In this document: positions 1-9,582 of the stretch, one piece after another | Position numbering within the stretch: the first letter of the stretch is position 1 | How the letters are laid out: every line of letters starts with the position of its first letter | Assembly: GCA_963921795.1 (NCBI GenBank) | Contig: OY997661.1 | Location: forward strand, 42,313,466 to 42,377,465 | DNA: 64,000 bases | Direction of reading: 5' to 3' | From: Nannobrachium achirus | Taxonomy: Eukaryota > Chordata > Actinopteri > Myctophiformes > Myctophidae | The notes under the pieces: generated by a model | What the model was told of the DNA's origin: nothing | Seen by the model: only the letters and a program-made list of their open reading frames with translations | The model's database searches: none | Made by a program: the position numbers and the translations under genes

Positions 1-119
1 CACATTGTACTTTACAATACAAACCCCCAAATCAATCCTCCAGTTCTAGGCAACACAGAAGAGGGGGAACTTTTTTTTTTATTTCCACACAACTCCTCTA
101 AGGTATATTAATGACAAAG
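1..119. repeat. TTAA MITE fragment (AGGGGAAGACC family)
   Basis: This is the right half of the MITE seen complete at 35125-35332; it shares the central block with CCTCCAGTTCTAGGCAAC and the CTAAGGTATATTAATGACA arm. The window begins inside the element and the outermost terminal repeat is missing. Confidence 0.75.
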
Positions 120-397
120 AATTGAGTACAAAGGACCTACTTTTTCCCAAAAGCCTGTTAGCCACAAAAAAAAAAAAAAAAAAAGCAAAAACAATATGGC
201 CGCCATTTTTTACAACTCTGGGCACTTGGTGGGAGTGTCATCCACACTAGACACTACTTGCCAAATGTCATCTTCTTCTCGCAGAGCCCTCCCAGTTGGC
301 AGGGCTCTCTGTATGCATTTAACATACAGTATCAGGCCTGGCTCCAGACACAGGCCTAATAACAAATTAAGCCTGATATAAGTGTCACGCATCACAT

Positions 398-630
398 GCT
401 GATTTGTTTTGCACAAAAAACATTCCTAAGGCTAGAAATGGACCCCACAAAACTGTGAAAAGTTATGACTCATCACTTTTCATCACAAACCCATAGTTTT
501 GTGTGGCCATTTTTAGCCCAAGGAATGTTTTTTGTGCTGCTTGCAAGGATTCAGAATCATGATAAACCCCTAGTTAGACCCCTCACATGCTACTTAAAGA
601 AGATTTACTCTGGGGTCTTTTCTTCCTGTA
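398..630. repeat. Partial copy of palindromic MITE (see 6539-6838)
   Basis: Matches the centre and right arm of the palindromic element at 6539-6838, including ATGACTCATCACTTTTCA at the dyad and the ATGCTACTTAAAGAAGATT arm ending near CTTCCTGT. Most of the left arm is missing. The open frames here are not genes. Confidence 0.7.
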
Positions 631-949
631 TATTAAGTGAATGGGTAGGTGCAAGAAATCATTACAAATTAACCCCATGAGTCTGTGCATGTGCGCGTGC
701 ACATTAACTAATAAAACAAATTAGTGCATGTGTACTAATTTGTTTGATCATTATACTGTAGTGTCATACCAGTCTTACAACTACTGTATCTATCTCCCCA
801 TCAGTCTTCTCAAATGTATTTTTTATTTTTTAACACAAAATAAGATGCTGAGGATCCTGGTGTAAACAAGTTGTGTTTAACTTATGGAACATGTACTGTA
901 CTGTTCACTGTAGCCTACTGTATTATTAACTGTTTTGAGGTTCATATAA

Positions 950-1053
950 AACTCGCGGGCTGCACTAACATTAAACTTTCATATTAAGGTGGGGGCCACA
1001 AAATATCATCTTGCGGGCCGCAAATGGCCCCCGGGCCGCCAGTTTGAGACCCC
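950..1053. repeat. hAT-like element end (GGGCCGC...GAGACCCCTG)
   Basis: GC-rich terminal segment (GCGGGCCGCAAATGGCCC, then GTTTGAGACCCCTG) of the type that ends many teleost hAT elements. The partner end is not seen, so this is a fragment. Confidence 0.5.
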
Positions 1054-1055
1054 TG

Positions 1056-1549
1056 ATCTAGATTCTAGACTATAGTGCTTTTATTGGATTTTATTGGACG
1101 GCTCTGACACCCATTGTACATTGGACTATTGCATTCACCTCCTACGCCCTGCCCCATATTCCACTGATCTGTTTTATTAGTATAGGTTGAATAAAATAAC
1201 ATTAACTTTGGACTTTTGCCTCACTGTGTGGTTGTGTGGCCACTGTTTAGAACCAAAGCCTAAGAGGATAACAGTAGTTTTCTTTCTCTTCCCATGGGGG
1301 CGGTGAGACATGGGCGAGAGTTCCTTGTGCCCCCCTTCTCTTTTTTCTGTTTTTGAAGCTTTTTACCACTTGAGATGTATATATACTTTTTTTTCCTCCC
1401 CCGTTATTTGTCTATTATCTGTATGTATAATTTCTCGTATGTCTTTTGTCTTTTGTGTAGGTCCAAGTCTGTTAGTCATGTTTGTCTGAAAAAAAAAAAA
1501 CCTGAAAAATAAAAAATAACAAAAAAAATAAATATAAATCCATGAATGT

Positions 1550-1586
<37 letters not shown>

Positions 1587-1774
1587 CAAAGCCTTATTGT
1601 TCAACAAACGGGTGTTACGAGTCATTGGCGAGAAAAGTAAGTAGACTTTATGCAGTTTTGTCTGAGTTGCAGTCGAGAAGGGAGAGATACAGGAGGTATG
1701 AGAATTATTGAAAGAAATATGGAAATAATGTCAGTTGTTTGAAAAGAAATGGGGGCTGTAAATGTGTTTCAACA
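1056..1774. other. Unassigned AT-rich DNA with A-tracts
   Basis: No gene seen. 1270-1545 has a pyrimidine-rich stretch followed by A-rich DNA that could be a retroposon 3' tail. A 32-bp poly-A run lies at 1551-1582. Confidence 0.4.
1551..1582 (+). repeat. Poly-A tract (32 bp)
   Basis: Uninterrupted run of 32 A residues, probably a retroposon tail. Confidence 0.9.
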
Positions 1775-1778
1775 TTAA

Positions 1779-2421
1779 AGGGATATTTCACTAAAAAAAA
1801 AAAGCTTTTGTCATTTTATTGTCTAATCAGGCTTTTATGAACACCTTGAACAGTTTTTAATCTTGATTCAATATTTAGATGTTTGATGGAAAATGTTATC
1901 AGTCCTCCTGCATGCAGGACACCTCCCCATACACACCTATTGTAACTTCAAACTCCATTTTAACCATGATAGATTCATTAAAAACACCCATTATCTTTTC
2001 TAGTGTCTCATGATACGACCCTCCTAATATGTGAGCAGGCCGTGTTTTTCGATAACCTTTTTCATTTATTTTGTATAATCTTTGGTATTATTATTATTAT
2101 TATTTTTTTTCATTTTCCCAAAGAATTATTACAAATAAAAAAAGGTTATCAAAAAACACGGCCTGCTCACGTATTACTAGGATGAGTACTAGGACTCAGT
2201 CACTAGAATAAATAATGGGTGTTTTTAATGACTCTATCCTGGTTAAAATAGAGTTTGAAGTTACAATGGGTGTGTATGGGGCCCTCGTCCTGGAGGAGGA
2301 CGACTGATAACATTTACATCAAATATCTAATATTGAATCAAGCAAATTAAAATCTGTCCAGGGTGTTCATAAAAACCTGATTAGACAATAAAATGACCAA
2401 CAGTTATTTTGAAAGTGGACT
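1779..2421. mobile_element. Long palindromic MITE, TTAA-flanked
   Basis: Two ~270-bp arms are inverted copies: GTCTAATCAGG...AACACCC...CAGGCCGTGTTTTTCGATAACC on the left and GGTTATC...AACACGGCCTG...CCTGATTAGAC on the right, around a ~50-bp AT-rich centre. TTAA lies at both borders (1775-1778, 2422-2425), as for piggyBac/Kolobok-type insertions. No transposase is present. The short frame over the centre is an artefact of the palindrome. Confidence 0.85.
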
Positions 2422-2509
2422 TTAAGGACTACAACGTTATCTCATGCATGCACAAACCTGCATGCAATTTTTTCCTGGTGGCAAGTAGGACTACTGCTCT
2501 CCTTTCTCT

Positions 2510-2594
2510 ATGACAGCACTTGTTTTGTCAATATTATACTGGACAAATTATGATCTGAGATGGATTTCATGTGGTTTAGCTATTTTTGTTCCAG
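2510..2594 (+). other. Candidate leader exon (speculative)
   Basis: An ATG opens a 28-codon hydrophobic-leaning frame ending at a strong donor (CCAG|GTGAGT) in phase 1. It could splice in frame only to an acceptor at 5269-5270 (GGAG), giving ...VPG/DVTC before the first receptor cysteine. The acceptor at 5241-5242 would not be in frame. The leader is not a convincing signal peptide, so this is a suggestion only. Confidence 0.2.
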
Positions 2595-2929
2595 GTGAGT
2601 CTATGTGGATGGCTTGCATTCACTGTTTAAAGGGTGACGCACAAATAATATAGCCGATCTACACACTCACAACCTATTGCGCTGTAAAGCATTGTGGACT
2701 TGTAGAAACACTATTTTTGGATTACACGTTAAACAAAGTATAAAACTTTACTGACCTCTTAAGACCTATTTTATCTTTTTTCCAGACTTCAATCGATTAT
2801 AATGTTTGCGTCGATTCATAGCTAATATAAAAACATTGTTCTCGATTATTTTAATAATTAAAAAATATATAATGCAACTTTAACTAAAGTGTTTTACTAT
2901 GTGCATTTCACTCATACCGGTACACTGAT

Positions 2930-3111
2930 AACACAAGAAACCAAGACCTGCTCTTTGGGAGCAGTCAGGGTTTCAGTGTTTTGCTCAAGGACACTTTGTC
3001 CTTGACATGGAAGCAATCAGATTACAATCTGGATGTGACACAGATCTGATTCAAGCTGGATTTGGCCGCAGTGTAAATCAGGCCTTATAGTGGGGTGGCT
3101 GAGCAAAATGA
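2930..3111. repeat. Left part of an interrupted retroposon-like repeat
   Basis: Contains the common fish-repeat phrase CAGTGTTTTGCTCAAGGACAC. Its likely continuation is at 4630-4735, on the other side of the inserted element 3112-4629. Confidence 0.45.
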
Positions 3112-4629
3112 TCGAAACGAAGAGGATAAAAGCTATTAGGCTGATTTAGAACCTACTGATGGATTCTATCCTTGGGTACCAAACTTTATTTTACCCATAC
3201 AATTATTCATATTATCCATTCAAAAATAAAACAGTCCGATTTACTTTTTGGCCTTCTTGAACCGTATAGGTCACAGCATCAAAAATCCTTTTTCCCCTGG
3301 ACTCCTTGGTCCCGCCCATTTCCGATTTAGACATATTCCGCCATTTTGCATTATTTCAAAAAAAATTGCTACAACTCCTACAAATGTTGTCTAAAACTCA
3401 CACAAATTAGCTCACATGCTTTGTCTTTGGTCATGTGATCAAGATGTATCAGTCAGAATTTAATACCGTATCAGTCATGTTGGGTACCAGGAGTTTGTCA
3501 AGAAGGTGATGAACACAGCCACCCCATCCATGATCCAATCACGAGAAATAACTTGAATCAAGGCAATTACTAATGGTAAGAAGATCAAAGCGCTCCAGAA
3601 CAATGTGGCACTCTTTGGCCAGCACGAGTCCTTTCCGCTATCACTGGACTTTGGCAAGTTTTACCTGACAGGCACAACATCTGACCTACTATCACTGGAC
3701 TTTGGCAAGCTTCACCTAACAGGCATAAAATATGACGTACTGAAATGTCTTGCATGCTCAAGTTATGACTGAAAAACCCTGGATGGAGCAGTCATTGTAC
3801 ACTGCCTGCCCACTATTAGAGTGAGCCCATTTGATGAGTATGCATGCAGATGTAGTGTTCATCCCTTATACAGTATCTGCTGAAGCAGCTGCAGGAAACC
3901 AAGCAGTTGCATGTTGTATGTATCCATCAACCAGACTAGAAAAGAACTCTTCTGTCATGGGAATAGGTTGATGGAGAAACTGCCACCCACCCAACATGCG
4001 CTACATCAGCATGTTAATCGTGCAGTGTATCAATTAGGCAGGCATATGTGTCAAAATGTGACATTTGTAGAATTTGTTGTGCCCCCTATGGGTGCAAGTG
4101 AAATTACATTGACTCTGGTGTTTATTAGTGGTCCCTCAAAGATATTCATTATATTCTTTTGCCAAACGGACCATCCCACAAATTTCAGAAGCCAATCGTA
4201 GCCAATCCGAAGGGAATATGAAAAATATGACTGATACATCTTGATCACATGACCAAAGACAAAGAGTGTAAGACTATTTGTGTGAGTTTTGGACAACATG
4301 TGTAGGAATAGCCTATAGCAAAATTTGTGTTTTGAACATAACGCAAAATGGCGGAAAATCAAATGTTTTCATCAGCTGGACCTTTATGCCTTTATGGGAG
4401 GTTACGTCATGATCCAAGGAGTCTAGGGGAAAAAACGATTTTTGATGCTGTGACCTATACGGTTCAAGAGTTATAGGCCAAAAAGTATACCCGACTGTTT
4501 TATTTTTTAATGGATATTAATATGAATAATTGTATGGATACTTTTCAAAATAAAGTTTGGTACCCAAGGCTAGAATCCATCAGTAGTTACTAGTTCCTAA
4601 AAAAGTCGCTTTTATCTGCTTCGTTTCGA
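3112..4629. mobile_element. 1.5-kb DNA element with ~350-420-bp terminal inverted repeats
   Basis: Starts TCGAAACGAAG and ends CTTCGTTTCGA. The inverted match continues inward through the GGTACCAAACTTTATTTT/AAAATAAAGTTTGGTACC blocks, the GTCACAGCATCAAAAATC block and the TTTGTCTTTGGTCATGTGATCAAGATG block. The unique core (about 3460-4210) carries a decayed coding region (separate entry). It interrupts another repeat (2930-3111/4630-4735). No clear TSD was found. Confidence 0.75.
3491..4050 (+). pseudogene. Decayed TE-associated protein of uncharacterised family
   Basis: Read on + with stops and frame changes, the core of the 3112-4629 element gives several short phrases: EFVKKV, KALQNNVALFGQ, LDGAVIVHCLPT, INQTRKELFCHG and LPPT followed by HVNRAVYQLG. 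From memory, the order VxxLPT...F-EY...KELF...LPPT..AL..H..RA.YQ.G resembles a large uncharacterised family found near transposons in fish and cnidarian genomes; I cannot name its domain. No catalytic motif can be verified. At least two in-frame stops and a partly duplicated SLDFGK segment show it is dead. It could instead be a captured host fragment. Confidence 0.5.
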
Positions 4630-4735
4630 TAACACACTATTAGACACTAACCCAGAGGTAGGATTGAAACGGGAACCTTCTGATTCCCAACTGACCACTG
4701 TACTTCCTGAGCCACTGCTTTCTTGTGAATAAATT
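4630..4735. repeat. Right part of interrupted retroposon-like repeat
   Basis: Contains AGGTAGGATTGAAACGGGAA and CTGAGCCACTGCTT, a phrase common in fish retroposon tails. It probably joined 2930-3111 before insertion of 3112-4629. Confidence 0.45.
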
Positions 4736-5242
4736 ATAAATAGTGAGATGACTCTTTACACATAAGTGTATGGATCATACTGTACGTGACCATGTGCCAC
4801 CTTGCATGAGTGACAAACCCATACAGAAACCTGGGCGTTTCTGAATATCTGTTCTCATCGACGGTCACAGATGCACAGCATTGCATCCCAATGAGAGAAC
4901 AGGCCTAATGCAATGTAATAGTGAAAGAATTACGCACTATAATAACCCTGCAAGGTAATGTTACCTTTTCCTTTTCTTTTTTCTTCCAGACACCTTTGTA
5001 TTGGACAGGCCTATTCATGATTGATGTTTATTATTGATGAAAACCATTGATGTTACCTGAAATGGAGAGAAAACACTGTGTGATTGGTTCATTTGTCTTA
5101 TTGGTAATACAATTAGCTGTGCAAACAGCCTCTCACTCACACACCTGTACATCTCGCACATCTTAAATGTACCTTTGCAGAAGTTTAATGTAAACCATTT
5201 TATCGTTGAATAACTAATGATCATGTTTTCATTGATCAATAG
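4736..5242. other. Sequence upstream of the TNFR exons
   Basis: No repeat recognised. A pyrimidine tract ending TTCTTCCAG at about 4981-4989 is a good acceptor-like signal, but the frame after it closes soon; a 5'-UTR exon is possible. Confidence 0.3.
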
Positions 5243-5336
5243 ATTTTCCTTATGCTCATGGATGTTGGAGGTGATGTGACTTGTTCCAGTTCAGAGTATA
5301 ATGCAGAGGGGAGATGCTGTCCATTGTGTGAAACTG
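5243..5336 (+). CDS. TNF receptor superfamily, HVEM-like: exon A (start of CRD1)
   Basis: First recognisable exon of a five-exon receptor gene (5243-5336, 5494-5619, 6925-7080, 8011-8098, 8562-8868; 771 nt, in frame to a TAA). The frame reads ...DVTCSSSEYNAEGRCCPLCETG, the C-xxx-EY-xxxG-x-CCPxC-xxG start typical of TNFRSF14/HVEM-like and CD40-like cysteine-rich domain 1, where disulphide-bonded modules bind TNF-family or Ig-family ligands outside the cell. The donor is ACTG|GTACTA, phase 1. The acceptor CAATAG at 5237-5242 is my choice; GGAG at 5267-5270 is an alternative. An in-frame stop lies just upstream, so the signal peptide must be on an earlier exon. The receptor class is secure, but orthology is less sure. 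Confidence 0.8.
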
Positions 5337-5493
5337 GTACTAAAAAACAAACAAACAAAAATGTATCAAGATGTTCTTTGTATGTTTTGCATTAGCATAT
5401 TTTAATGTTTAGTAATGTTTTTGATCAACTGCTACAAAGGTAAGTATTCATTTATAACAAAAATACATGTAAGTGTGATTCTCTGTCCAACAG

Positions 5494-5619
5494 GAAGCCA
5501 TGTTTCTAGACATTGCTCACAAAATACAGGAACATCATGTAAACCCTGTCCTGAAGGAACCTTCCTGGATCAGCCTAATGGACGAACAAACTGTTTTACA
5601 TGTAACAACTGTTCTGCAG
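5494..5619 (+). CDS. TNF receptor superfamily, HVEM-like: exon B (CRD1 end, CRD2 start)
   Basis: Acceptor CCAACAG and donor GCAG|GTACAT, phase 1 at both ends, 126 nt. Encodes SHVSRHC...TSCKPCPEGTF...PNG...CFTCNNCSAG: the cysteine spacing and the CPEGTFxDxPNG phrase are diagnostic of TNFR cysteine-rich repeats. NCS is a possible N-glycosylation site. The exon lies just upstream of a GC-rich hairpin (5666-5693). Confidence 0.9.
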
Positions 5620-5665
5620 GTACATTATCCGTGATAAATACTAGTAAGACAACTCAGGGTGACAT

Positions 5666-5693
5666 GCGACCTCGTCCTAAAGGGCGAGGTCGC
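5666..5693. repeat. GC-rich perfect hairpin in intron B
   Basis: GCGACCTCG and CGAGGTCGC are exact inverted copies separated by 10 bp, about 50 bp after the exon B donor. Confidence 0.7.
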
Positions 5694-5704
5694 GCCAATT
5701 CCTT

Positions 5705-6330
5705 GCCATCTGGCCAGTGATACTCATATATGGAGACACCTGCATGATAGTCAACAATGTTATGTAAAAACATGCCCATATATGGGCATTACCAAATATG
5801 GGCATTCCCAGATAATATCCTAAATAATGTCATTAATATTGATAATATAGGAATCTCCTTATATGGGCATAAATGTATTAGTAAAGCCAAGCACGCCTTT
5901 GCGAGTTAGGGGCTGGGTTTGATGCCTGGGGATCTCCATATATGGGCATAAGGGGGTAACCTAACAGGGCATCATCTGGGAATGCCCATACTGTATATGG
6001 ACATTTTATTTATTGTATCCCTTATTAATATATATATCCATATACATATATGGACTTAATATTAACGTTTTCGGCCTGGGATTGATGACATCTGGACTTC
6101 AGAAATCTGGACTTTTTATTTTATTTTATCTTTATTAATAATATGTATCCATATACATACAATATATTTTATGCCCATACATGGAGATCCCTATCTGAAC
6201 CTGCCACAAACAGGCCATTTGGCCAGTGACATATATCAATGACATCAGGGATCTTCATATATGGGCATAAAAGGGATACCCATATGGACTGTCACTGTGA
6301 TATCACCTGTGATATCACCACATTTTTCAG
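5705..6330. repeat. ATATGGGCAT/CCATATATGG repeat region
   Basis: Dispersed short motifs, mainly (C)CATATATGGGCAT or its complement, with GGGATCTCCATATATGGG near both ends and runs of ATAT. The same motif family recurs at 7915-7955, 21795-21955 and 46788-47470. Probably one degenerate repetitive element. Confidence 0.5.
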
Positions 6331-6364
6331 GCCAAGGAGAGAGAGAGAAGAGAGAGAGAGAGAA
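6331..6364. repeat. (GA)n microsatellite
   Basis: Short, slightly imperfect GA run. Confidence 0.8.
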
Positions 6365-6538
6365 AGGGACCCAGCGGTGACAGTTGCGAAAATCTGAAAA
6401 AATCAACACTGGTCTGAATATAAATACGAAACGGGCGGCTGTGTGCAAACGTGATTGACATAACAAGATTTTTTTTTTATTTACGCGCTCCAAAATTCAC
6501 TCAGATATTCGGCCCGAATTCAATATACAGGAATATAT

Positions 6539-6838
6539 ACAGGAAAAATCTTCTTTAGTAGCATGTGAGGGGTATAACTAGGGGTTTTTCATGATTCTGA
6601 ATCCATTGCAAGCATCTGTTTTGCACAAAAAACGGCCACACAAAACTATGGGTTTGTGATGAAAAGTGACGAGTCATCACTTTTCACAGTTTTGTGGGGT
6701 CCATTTCTAGCCTAATTAGGAATGTTTTTTTGTGCAAAACAAATGCTTGCAATGGATTCATAATCATGAAACTCCCCTAGTTAGACCCCTAACATGCTAC
6801 TTAAAGAAGATTATTTTGGTGAGTCTTTTTTTTCCTGT
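6539..6838. mobile_element. ~300-bp palindromic MITE
   Basis: Arms around ATGAAAAGTGACGAGTCATC are inverted copies: AATCTTCTTTAGTAGCATGT...TCATGATTCTGAATCCATTGC...CACAAAACTATGGG against the complementary right arm ending TTTCCTGT. It lies in intron B, and a partial copy is at 398-630. Confidence 0.8.
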
Positions 6839-6924
6839 GTAGTGGGTAGGTGCAATATCATTTAGTTTTGCATTTGAGAAGCTTTATGCTCTCATATTTG
6901 ACCTCAACTCAATGTAATCCACAG

Positions 6925-7080
6925 ATCCTGGTTTGAGAGAGAATAGTCCATGTACACCAACATCTGATGCAGTGTGTGAACCATCAGAGGGATTCTACTG
7001 TGTATTCCAAACAGAGAATGGCTGTCAAATGGCTAAGAATCACAGCAGCTGCAGTCCTGGTCAAGATATTGTTCAAAAAG
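6925..7080 (+). CDS. TNF receptor superfamily, HVEM-like: exon C (CRD2 end, CRD3 start)
   Basis: Acceptor AATCCACAG and donor AAAAAG|GTTAGT, phase 1/1, 156 nt. Encodes DPGLREN..CTPTSDAVCEPSEGFYC.....NGCQMA...SCSPGQDIVQKG. TSDAVCEP..GFYC followed by SCSPGQ.I...G matches the HVEM-like order of repeats. NHS is a possible N-glycosylation site. Confidence 0.9.
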
Positions 7081-7146
7081 GTTAGTCTACTTCTGTTAAA
7101 TTAAATAGCCTAAGATACAGAGGATTAGAGAAGCTGCTATTATTTA

Positions 7147-7475
7147 TCATGACACTTGACACAGGATAAATGAGTCTACTTCTGATCCGCTGATGTTGAA
7201 CACGGGGGTGAAGATCGCTCTTGCGCCATGATCTCTGTTAAGGATGTCGATCACAAGACCTAGTGAGTGGTAAACAGAGGACATGATATCCAGCATGTTG
7301 CATGGCAGTTGGACTGTGGGCCAGGAGAGCACAATCATCTGCATATTGTAGCTTGTAGATGTTGGTGACGATCGGTCTTAGTCTTGGCCTGTAGGTGTCT
7401 AACAAGCTCCCATCAAGGCGGAACTGGATTTGCACCCCGCCATCTACCTGGATGGATTTATGGAAGAGGATAGTG
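7147..7475 (-). pseudogene. Non-LTR retrotransposon reverse transcriptase fragment
   Basis: On the minus strand, residues include GVQIQFRLDGSL, then KLQYADDCALLAHSP with the YADD polymerase motif, then MSSVYHSLGLVI after a frameshift. This is the palm region of a LINE reverse transcriptase, inserted antisense in the intron between receptor exons C and D and truncated at both sides. The clade is not assignable. Confidence 0.75.
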
Positions 7476-7476
7476 G

Positions 7477-7496
7477 CACACACACACGCACACACG

Positions 7497-7586
<90 letters not shown>
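7477..7586. repeat. (CA)n microsatellite, ~110 bp
   Basis: CA repeat with a few CG units near its start. Confidence 0.95.
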
Positions 7587-7592
<6 letters not shown>

Positions 7593-7914
7593 TACAGACA
7601 CTGGCTGTCACTCACTTTGGTGAAAATCTTTTTTAAACTGGAGTAGGTGGTTTCCCAGCCTTAAAATAGAATGTCAGTACTATGACAACTAGAAAGATGC
7701 AATTAGAAATTACAAGTGTCAATTTATTGCCTGGATATTCAAAATTGTCTTATGAAGCTTGACCAAGCTAGCACCACTCCCCCATTGAACTCATTAATCT
7801 ATAATGGTGACATCACCGAGAATTCTGTTTCCTGATATGCTAAGCTGGGCTAGAACTATAGTGGGTTGCCAACAGCAACCACAGTTACCACACTAATAAT
7901 GCAATATTGGTGAC

Positions 7915-7975
7915 ATCAGGGATCTCCATAATGAGCATAAAAGGGACACAGACAGACAGATGGATGGTTGTGTGA
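7915..7975. repeat. Short GGGATCTCCAT..GGGCATAAAAGGGA-type motif
   Basis: Single degenerate unit of the motif family seen at 5705-6330 and 46788-47470, just upstream of the exon D acceptor. Confidence 0.4.
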
Positions 7976-8010
7976 TTGTGACATGTGATTGTGTTTCTGT
8001 TTTCCTATAG

Positions 8011-8098
8011 GAACATCATCTACAGATACAGTGTGTGCCAACTGTACTGGTGATACATATTCAGATGGTACATTTACAACTTGTAAACTACACACACA
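8011..8098 (+). CDS. TNF receptor superfamily, HVEM-like: exon D (CRD3)
   Basis: Acceptor TTTTCCTATAG and donor CACA|GTAAGTG, 88 nt, entering in phase 1 and leaving in phase 2. Encodes TSSTDTVCANCTGDTYSDGT.TTCKLHT; TDTVCxxCxxxTYSDG is the usual CRD3 pattern. NCT is a possible glycosylation site. Confidence 0.9.
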
Positions 8099-8130
8099 GT
8101 AAGTGTCATTTGCAGAAGAGTCCAGTCTTC

Positions 8131-8163
8131 ATAATAATAATAATGATAATAATAATAATAATA
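8131..8163. repeat. (TAA)n microsatellite
   Basis: AT-rich trinucleotide run with one ATG interruption, in the last intron of the receptor gene. Confidence 0.85.
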
Positions 8164-8561
8164 CGTCATGAAAATAAAACATCACAAGGATGCAACTGGG
8201 ACATATCATCAGTGATGTAGCCTGGGGTCGACGGGTGTTTCGGGTCTCGCAACATCATACACCCTCGCCCAGGTGACCCAGCCGGGGTTGATCAAGTCCC
8301 GACTTACGTCCCAGTAGCTATCCACGATCAGTCCTATTAGGGAAAGACAGGGTCACTCAATGTGCTGCACCGGAACTACTCTGCCGGGATTGGGGGTACA
8401 ATTCTGGCGCGTGGAAGAACTAGGCTCTATGGGTCAGACTTATATAGTGCTTTTCACGGTGCCCAAAGTCGTTTTACAAAACAATATAAAAAAAGTAATA
8501 AACAAAAATGTTCATAAAATTAACATTAACCAATTTAAATGTTTCTTCTCTGTTATTCCAG
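8164..8561. other. Last receptor intron, retroposon-like content
   Basis: Contains GC-rich unclassified DNA at 8220-8430 and a degraded piece (TATATAGTGCTTTTCACGGT...CGTTTTACAAAAC) resembling widespread fish retroposon sequence. Ends in the acceptor TCTGTTATTCCAG. Confidence 0.4.
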
Positions 8562-8868
8562 CTGTGCATCTGTTGGACTTCATGTAATAAAATCAGGAAC
8601 TCATTCAAATGATTCTACATGTGGAGAACATTCAACTTTACAAACAATCACTGGTGTTGTTGGGTGGGTGGTGGCGATTGTTGCTGTTGTTGTTGGATTT
8701 GGTGGTGGTGTTACGGCTGTTGTTTTTGGTGATTTCGTTGCTTTAGATGTTGTTAACAATGTTCATACTGGTATTATGGTTGTTATTGCAGTTTTGTTCA
8801 CTGTTGGTGTTGGTGTTCCCCTTTATGTTAGTACGTTATGTAAAGTCTTGGCCATTCTCAGACGATAA
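8562..8868 (+). CDS. TNF receptor superfamily, HVEM-like: exon E (CRD3 end, membrane region, stop)
   Basis: Joins exon D in phase 2 and starts CASVGLHVIKSGTHSNDSTCG, the conserved end of the HVEM ectodomain, with a possible N-glycosylation site NDS. Then come two long hydrophobic stretches (VVGWVVAIVAVVVGF and IMVVIAVLFTVGVGVPLYV) separated by about 30 residues with little charge, a short KVLAILRR and TAA. Typical HVEM has one membrane span plus a tail that recruits TRAF adaptors; I see no tail or TRAF motif. The DNA is rich in GTT triplets, suggesting simple-repeat expansion of the membrane exon. GTACGT at 8831 and CATTCTCAG at 8853-8861 could be alternative splice sites, so the 3' end may differ. 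Confidence 0.75.
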
Positions 8869-9072
8869 GATTCGATGCGTGTGTGGGTCCGGCCTCATTG
8901 TTTTACAGCAAGAAGATGAAAGGTTCCACAAGAGTTTTGTTTTCCCACATGCTTCTATTTAACACTATTTCCATACCCTAGATGTAGGCTACATGGCTGA
9001 CAAACATTAGATTGAAATTATTTTTAACTATGCATCTTGCCCATGTAGGATAATATTTTGTTCTATTGTCAG

Positions 9073-9101
9073 GTCACAATGGGACCATCACCGATACACA
9101 G
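9073..9101 (+). other. Candidate small 3' exon of the receptor gene
   Basis: 29 nt flanked by TTCTATTGTCAG and ACAG|GTAAGAT, both good splice signals. One frame reads HNGTITDTQ. It could be an alternative cytoplasmic or 3'-UTR exon, but no frame connection is proven. Confidence 0.3.
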
Positions 9102-9582
9102 GTAAGATGCCACTGAACTCATGTCATTACTTCATAAATGTATACCGTACTGATGGATGTCAACATGAACAATCCCTCCAACCTCTTCCAACTAGAGATG
9201 ATGACTGGGTACCTGAGTGAGAGAGGAAACGACAGATTCACCAACCCGGGGCAGAGACTTGTAGAGTCCTTTGTGCCGGTGTGCATTCCATTTCGGCGCG
9301 TCTGCCATTTCTGTGCTGCACGTCCGGCGGTTGCAACTGACGTTACACAATATGATGTTGTGATTGGCTTTTGGGCTTTGAATTCTTCTTCAAACCTTTA
9401 TTGAACAAGGAAACTAACATCCCCAAAAGTAACTTTTAATAATAAATAACAGTATTGCATTAATTCTTATTGCCGAAAATTCCTCTTCAATATTCAACAC
9501 TGGAAAATAACATTACAAAAAAAGAAAACGTTTATTAATAATGAAAAATAACGTCCTCCCCTGAGGACCGGTGGTCCGCGAG

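Noticed and set aside
2003-2185. Small frame over the centre of a palindrome
   Set aside because: It lies at the dyad of a TTAA-flanked MITE and is explained by it.
7395-7646. Open frames of alternating His-Thr or Val-Cys residues (also near 32.9-33.2, 34.0-34.5, 40.4-40.7 and 51.7 kb)
   Set aside because: They are translations of CA/TG microsatellites, with no coding signal beyond the repeat.
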